Shown here piece by piece: positions 60,670 through 64,000 of a stretch of DNA of 64,000 nt; position 1 is the first letter of the stretch, and the number at the start of each line of letters is the position of its first letter. Location of the stretch: contig CP089931.1 of the NCBI GenBank assembly GCA_021307325.1, forward strand, positions 186,001-250,000, given 5' to 3'. A program made the translations under genes and the position numbers. The notes under the pieces were generated by a model. That model searched no databases, was not told the origin of the DNA, and saw only the letters and a program-made list of their open reading frames with translations. Source of the stretch: Peptoniphilus sp. GNH (GTDB lineage Bacteria > Bacillota > Clostridia > Tissierellales > Peptoniphilaceae).

Positions 60670-61029
60670 ATGGCATATGTTCAAGTACCGAGAGATTTAT
60701 CTAAAGTTGAAGCAAAGCTAGCACTTAATTTAACTAAAAGACAGCTAATATGTTTTGGTATTGGAGGAGCTTTAGGAATTCCGACATACTTTATCCTTAA
60801 AGATATAATACCAACAGACATAGCTTCAATTTTTGCTTTTTTAATTATGTCTCCTTTCTTCTTAGCTGGAGTATATAAAAAAGATGGGATACCTTTAGAA
60901 AAATACTTGTATTTTGTTTTAAGGCAAAAATATTATAGACCACATATTAGAACGTACAAAACAAAAATTTTAATAGGAGAGGAGAAATTTGGATCAAATA
61001 AGAAAAAAACAAGAAAAAAAACTAGCTGA
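60670..61029 (+). CDS. PrgI family protein (VirB3-like)
   Basis: 119 residues. PRDLSKVEAKLALNLTKRQLICFG starts the PrgI/VirB3-like family; two membrane segments follow (GIGGALGIPTYFIL and IASIFAFLIMSPFFLAGVY) and the PLEKYLYFVLRQKYYRP motif. It links to VirB4, encoded next, and the two frames overlap by 41 bases. AGGAGGTGG before the ATG. Confidence 0.92.
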   Translation: MAYVQVPRDLSKVEAKLALNLTKRQLICFGIGGALGIPTYFILKDIIPTDIASIFAFLIMSPFFLAGVYKKDGIPLEKYLYFVLRQKYYRPHIRTYKTKILIGEEKFGSNKKKTRKKTS

Positions 61030-63454
61030 AAATATAAAAAAAGCAAAAAGTAGAAAAGACGATTATAAAAATTCTTTAAAAGGTAATAGTAAAGCAAAAA
61101 AGAAAAAATATTCTCTTTTTTCCAAACTTTTAAATTTAAATAAAGAAGAAAATAATGTAACAACGACTCAAGACACAATTCCGTTTGACAAAATGTATAG
61201 AGATGGAATTTGTAAAACTGATGAAAGACACTTTAACAAGTCAATAAAATTTAATGATATAAATTATAGGTTGGCTCAAACTGAAGACCAACAAAGAATA
61301 TTTAATCAATATTGCGAATTGTTGAATTATTTTGACTCATCTATAGATTTTCAATTTTCTTTTATAAATCAAACTGGATATATTTCAGACATGAAAGATA
61401 ATATAAAAATTTCAGATAAAGATGATGGATTTAATGAGATCAGGGAAGAATACTCTGATATGCTCCAAAATCAATTAGCAAAAGGCAACAATGGGATTGT
61501 AAAAACTAAGTATTTAAGTTTTGGAATAGAGGCAAAAAACTTAAAGGAAGCAATTCCAAGGCTAGAAAGAATAGAATCTGATATAATCAATAATTTTGCA
61601 ATTTTAGGTGTAAAGGCAGAATCTTTAAATGGACTTGAAAGACTAGATCTATTATGGCGAATAATGAACCAAGGCAATAAAAATAAATTAAAGTTTGATT
61701 GGTCTGCTGTAAATAGTGGTGGAATGACTACAAAAGACTATATTGCTCCGACATCTTTTAATTTTAAATCATCAAAGTATTTTAAGATGGGATCGGTATT
61801 TGGGGCTTCTTCTTTTTTGATGATCATTGCTCCAGAAATTTCAGACAAAATGCTTGCAGAACTTCTTGACATAGAAGAAGATTTAGTGATTAATATCCAC
61901 GCTCAATCAATTGACCAAAGAGAAATAATCAAAGAGGTAAAGAGAAAAATTTCCGATCTTGATAAGATGAAAATAGAGGAGCAGAAAAAGGCGGTAAGGG
62001 CAGGATATGATATGGATATAATTCCTCCAGATCTTGCAGATGCGACTCAAGAAGCCAAATTTTTATTAAATGAATTGCAAGGAAGAAACGAAAGATTTTT
62101 TAAAGTTTCTTTTCAAATTACTAATTTTGCACCCACAATTCAAAAATTAGAAAATGTTATTTTTCAAGTAAATGGAATTGTTCAAAAATACAACTGTTCA
62201 CTAAATAGGCTAGATTACCAGCAAGAGCAAGGATTTTGTTCTTCGCTTCCAATATGTAGAAATGAAATAGAACTAGAAAGAGGCTTACCAACATCAGCCT
62301 TAGCGGCATTTATACCTTTTACAACACAAGAACTTTTCCATGGAGGAAAATCACTATATTATGGGCTAAATGCGATATCTAACAATATGATAATGGTTGA
62401 TAGAACTAGCTTAAACAATCCGAATGGGCTAATTTTAGGAACACCAGGTTCAGGAAAATCTTTTGCAGCAAAAAGAGAAATGGCTAACTCTTTTTTAATA
62501 ACAGATAATGACATCATGATTTGTGATCCAGAGGCTGAATATTTAGATCTTTCAAGGGCTTTAGGTGGCACTGTCGTTAACATATCATCAACATCAAAAG
62601 ACTATATAAATCCTTTAGACATCAACGTAAACTATGGAGATGGAGATGACCCAGTAATGTTAAAAGCTTCTTTCGTTTTATCTTTAATGGAGCTTATAAA
62701 AGGCGGCACTCAAGGTTTACAATCTGTTGAAATATCAGTAATAGATAGATGTACTAGGGCTATTTATCAAAACTACATCGAACATCCTAAAAAAGAAAAC
62801 ATTCCGATTCTTGAAGACTTATATAGTGAACTATTAAAACAGCCTGAACTTGAATCCAAGCGACTAGCTACAGCATTAGAAATCTATGTAAATGGTTCGT
62901 TAAAGGTTTTTAACAATAGAACTAATGTAGATACTACAAATCGTGTTATTTGTTTCAACATTAAAGAGTTACAAGGACATTTAAAAAAGATAGGAATGCT
63001 AATTATACAAGATCAAGTTTGGAATCGAGTGTCAACAAATAGAAGCACGTCGAAAAAAACTTCTTTTTATCAAGATGAATTTCACCTACTTTTAAGAGAA
63101 AAACAAACAGCGGAATACTCAGTAGAAATTTGGAAAAGATTCAGAAAATGGGGCGGAATACCTACTGGAATTACTCAAAATATAAAGGATTTATTAGCAA
63201 GTAAAGAAATAGAAAACATTTTTGAAAATTCAGACTTTGTGTTGATGTTAAATCAAGGATCTGGAGATAGAGAGATTTTAGCCCAAACTCTAAAAATTTC
63301 AAGAGATCAACTTTCATATATTACAAATAGAGGACCTGGAGAAGGTCTTATTTACTATGGTGGTATAATAATTCCATTTATAGATAAATTTCCCAAAGAT
63401 ACTAAGCTATACAAACTAATGACAACAAAGCCTGATGAAATTGTATTAGGCTAA
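60989..63454 (+). CDS. VirB4-like conjugation ATPase
   Basis: 821 residues. The start is TTG 60989 (behind GGAGAGGAG), inside the prgI reading frame. A basic N-terminal tail, the CagE/TrbE-type domain (about 60-420), then the ATPase: Walker A LGTPGSGKSFAAKREM (about 480-495), MICDPEAEYLDLSRALGG and Walker B-like FYQDEFHLLL (about 692-701), then GITQNIKDLL. VirB4 drives assembly and substrate transport of the type IV secretion system. It is the most conserved marker of the element. Confidence 0.95.
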   Translation: MDQIRKKQEKKLAENIKKAKSRKDDYKNSLKGNSKAKKKKYSLFSKLLNLNKEENNVTTTQDTIPFDKMYRDGICKTDERHFNKSIKFNDINYRLAQTEDQQRIFNQYCELLNYFDSSIDFQFSFINQTGYISDMKDNIKISDKDDGFNEIREEYSDMLQNQLAKGNNGIVKTKYLSFGIEAKNLKEAIPRLERIESDIINNFAILGVKAESLNGLERLDLLWRIMNQGNKNKLKFDWSAVNSGGMTTKDYIAPTSFNFKSSKYFKMGSVFGASSFLMIIAPEISDKMLAELLDIEEDLVINIHAQSIDQREIIKEVKRKISDLDKMKIEEQKKAVRAGYDMDIIPPDLADATQEAKFLLNELQGRNERFFKVSFQITNFAPTIQKLENVIFQVNGIVQKYNCSLNRLDYQQEQGFCSSLPICRNEIELERGLPTSALAAFIPFTTQELFHGGKSLYYGLNAISNNMIMVDRTSLNNPNGLILGTPGSGKSFAAKREMANSFLITDNDIMICDPEAEYLDLSRALGGTVVNISSTSKDYINPLDINVNYGDGDDPVMLKASFVLSLMELIKGGTQGLQSVEISVIDRCTRAIYQNYIEHPKKENIPILEDLYSELLKQPELESKRLATALEIYVNGSLKVFNNRTNVDTTNRVICFNIKELQGHLKKIGMLIIQDQVWNRVSTNRSTSKKTSFYQDEFHLLLREKQTAEYSVEIWKRFRKWGGIPTGITQNIKDLLASKEIENIFENSDFVLMLNQGSGDREILAQTLKISRDQLSYITNRGPGEGLIYYGGIIIPFIDKFPKDTKLYKLMTTKPDEIVLG

Positions 63455-63466
63455 GGGTGTGTTTAT

Positions 63467-64000
63467 ATGGGGAACGATATAAGAAATAACAACTATAAAA
63501 ATTTTAATAGAAGTAATGAATATGATTTAAAAAAATCTAAAGATAGCCTAAATATTCCCCCAGAAGATGAAAGAGTTGTTAACCTAAGAGCGAGGAAAGA
63601 AAGGTTTAACAAACTTAACAAAAAAGGAAATAAAGCTTCAAGATTAAGAGAAAAGGATAGTTTAAAAGGCTTTAGGGAAAACTCGTCAGATATAAATTTT
63701 CGAAACAAATTTAATTCCAAAAAAGACATCAATAAAAGGCGAATAATTAGAAAAGCTAATAATAAAAATAAGTCGGAAGAAAAAACAAAAAAAGAAGAAC
63801 AGATAAAACAAGAAGAAAATGTAAAGCTTGAAAATGAAAGAAAGGCTGACGAGCAAAGGAAACTAGAAGAAAGAAGACAGAAAGAATACCAACTATACCA
63901 GGAAGAAATTGCAAAAGAAGAAAGTATAAAAGGAGATAGTCTTAATTCTAGTTATATCTACCAAAACACAAAAAAGTCCATAGAAAATATGGAAAAAGGA
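63467..64000 (+). CDS. start of a transfer-region protein (cut by the window edge)
   Basis: Open from ATG 63467 (AAGGGTGT upstream) to the window end, 178 codons. The visible part begins MGNDIRNNNYKNFNRSN and is a charged, basic to mixed low-complexity region with a coiled coil (EEKTKKEEQIKQEE, RKADEQRKLEERRQKEYQ). At this position in Tn1549-like elements stands a CD1108-type protein with a peptidoglycan hydrolase domain; only its cytoplasmic-looking N-terminal part would be seen here. The family assignment is from position only. Confidence 0.8.
   Translation, partial: MGNDIRNNNYKNFNRSNEYDLKKSKDSLNIPPEDERVVNLRARKERFNKLNKKGNKASRLREKDSLKGFRENSSDINFRNKFNSKKDINKRRIIRKANNKNKSEEKTKKEEQIKQEENVKLENERKADEQRKLEERRQKEYQLYQEEIAKEESIKGDSLNSSYIYQNTKKSIENMEKG

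Larger units (their letters stand above)
44974..64000. mobile_element. integrative and conjugative element, left part (continues past the window)
   Basis: The element starts at the tRNA remnant and carries a divergent repressor switch, an excisionase-like protein, a replication-initiator-like gene and a type IV secretion set in the order DUF3801-like, SSB-like, VirD4, Maff2, VirB6-like (CD1112), PrgI, VirB4. That order resembles the Tn1549/CTn2-type ICEs of Firmicutes. Genes are short, AT-rich and separated by wider gaps than in the backbone. No integrase, relaxase or right attachment site is visible, so the right end lies beyond 64000. Confidence 0.9.

Overview
The window comes from an AT-rich, low-GC Gram-positive anaerobe, most likely of the class Tissierellia (Peptoniphilaceae: Peptoniphilus, Anaerococcus, Parvimonas and relatives). 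This placement is inferred from PolC-type replication, the Prp/L27 extension system, the nusA-ylxR-infB operon, an L21 leader, a rimP leader, the NusG-domain-II/Gx-transporter gene pair and codon usage. No 16S gene is present, so the genus is not fixed.

Positions 1-44900 are chromosomal backbone, almost entirely on the + strand and densely packed with 1-20 base overlaps. After a truncated XRE regulator at the left edge come a gamma-carbonic-anhydrase-like protein, YbaK, a phosphohexomutase, a PfkB-like protein lacking its catalytic Asp, an isochorismatase-fold hydrolase and type 2 IPP isomerase. A second block runs NusG-II, Gx transporter, Maf, RadC, RNase G/E, then rplU-prp-rpmA, obg, yhbY, nadD, yqeK, LCP, rsfS, ridA and comEA. 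The translation and envelope block rpsB-tsf-pyrH-frr-uppS-cdsA-rseP-ispG-polC lacks the usual dxr. Then follow rimP-nusA-ylxR-infB-rbfA-nrnA-truB-ribF, rpsO, pnp, dut, and miaB-mutS-mutL-miaA with a PLP enzyme of the methionine gamma-lyase family. RNA leaders (L21, S15, rimP, a candidate rpsB leader) and intrinsic terminators mark the operon borders.

At 44974 a 26-base 3' remnant of a tRNA (minus strand, ending in CCA, probably tRNA-Trp) with its own terminator marks the left attachment site of an integrative and conjugative element. The element fills the rest of the window and continues beyond it. Its left end has a divergent repressor switch with three operator-like sites, small early genes, an excisionase-like HTH protein and two tandemly duplicated HTH proteins. 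The second of these carries nine tandem 21-bp dyad repeats plus one outlying copy in another reading frame, so it looks like a replication initiator with its iterons inside its own gene. A DnaA-box-like site next to four AT-rich decamers lies 3 kb further on.

The transfer module follows: a DUF3801/PcfB-like protein, a protein with an SSB-type OB fold behind an unknown N-terminal domain, a VirD4/PcfC coupling ATPase, a two-gene cargo pair with a nucleotidyltransferase-like protein, a 1274-residue surface protein (leucine-rich repeats, long coiled coil, copper-amine-oxidase-like domain), a Maff2-type pilin candidate, a VirB6/TrbL-like channel protein, PrgI (VirB3-like), the VirB4 ATPase, and the start of a further gene cut by the window edge. 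Relaxase and integrase are not visible and are expected to the right.
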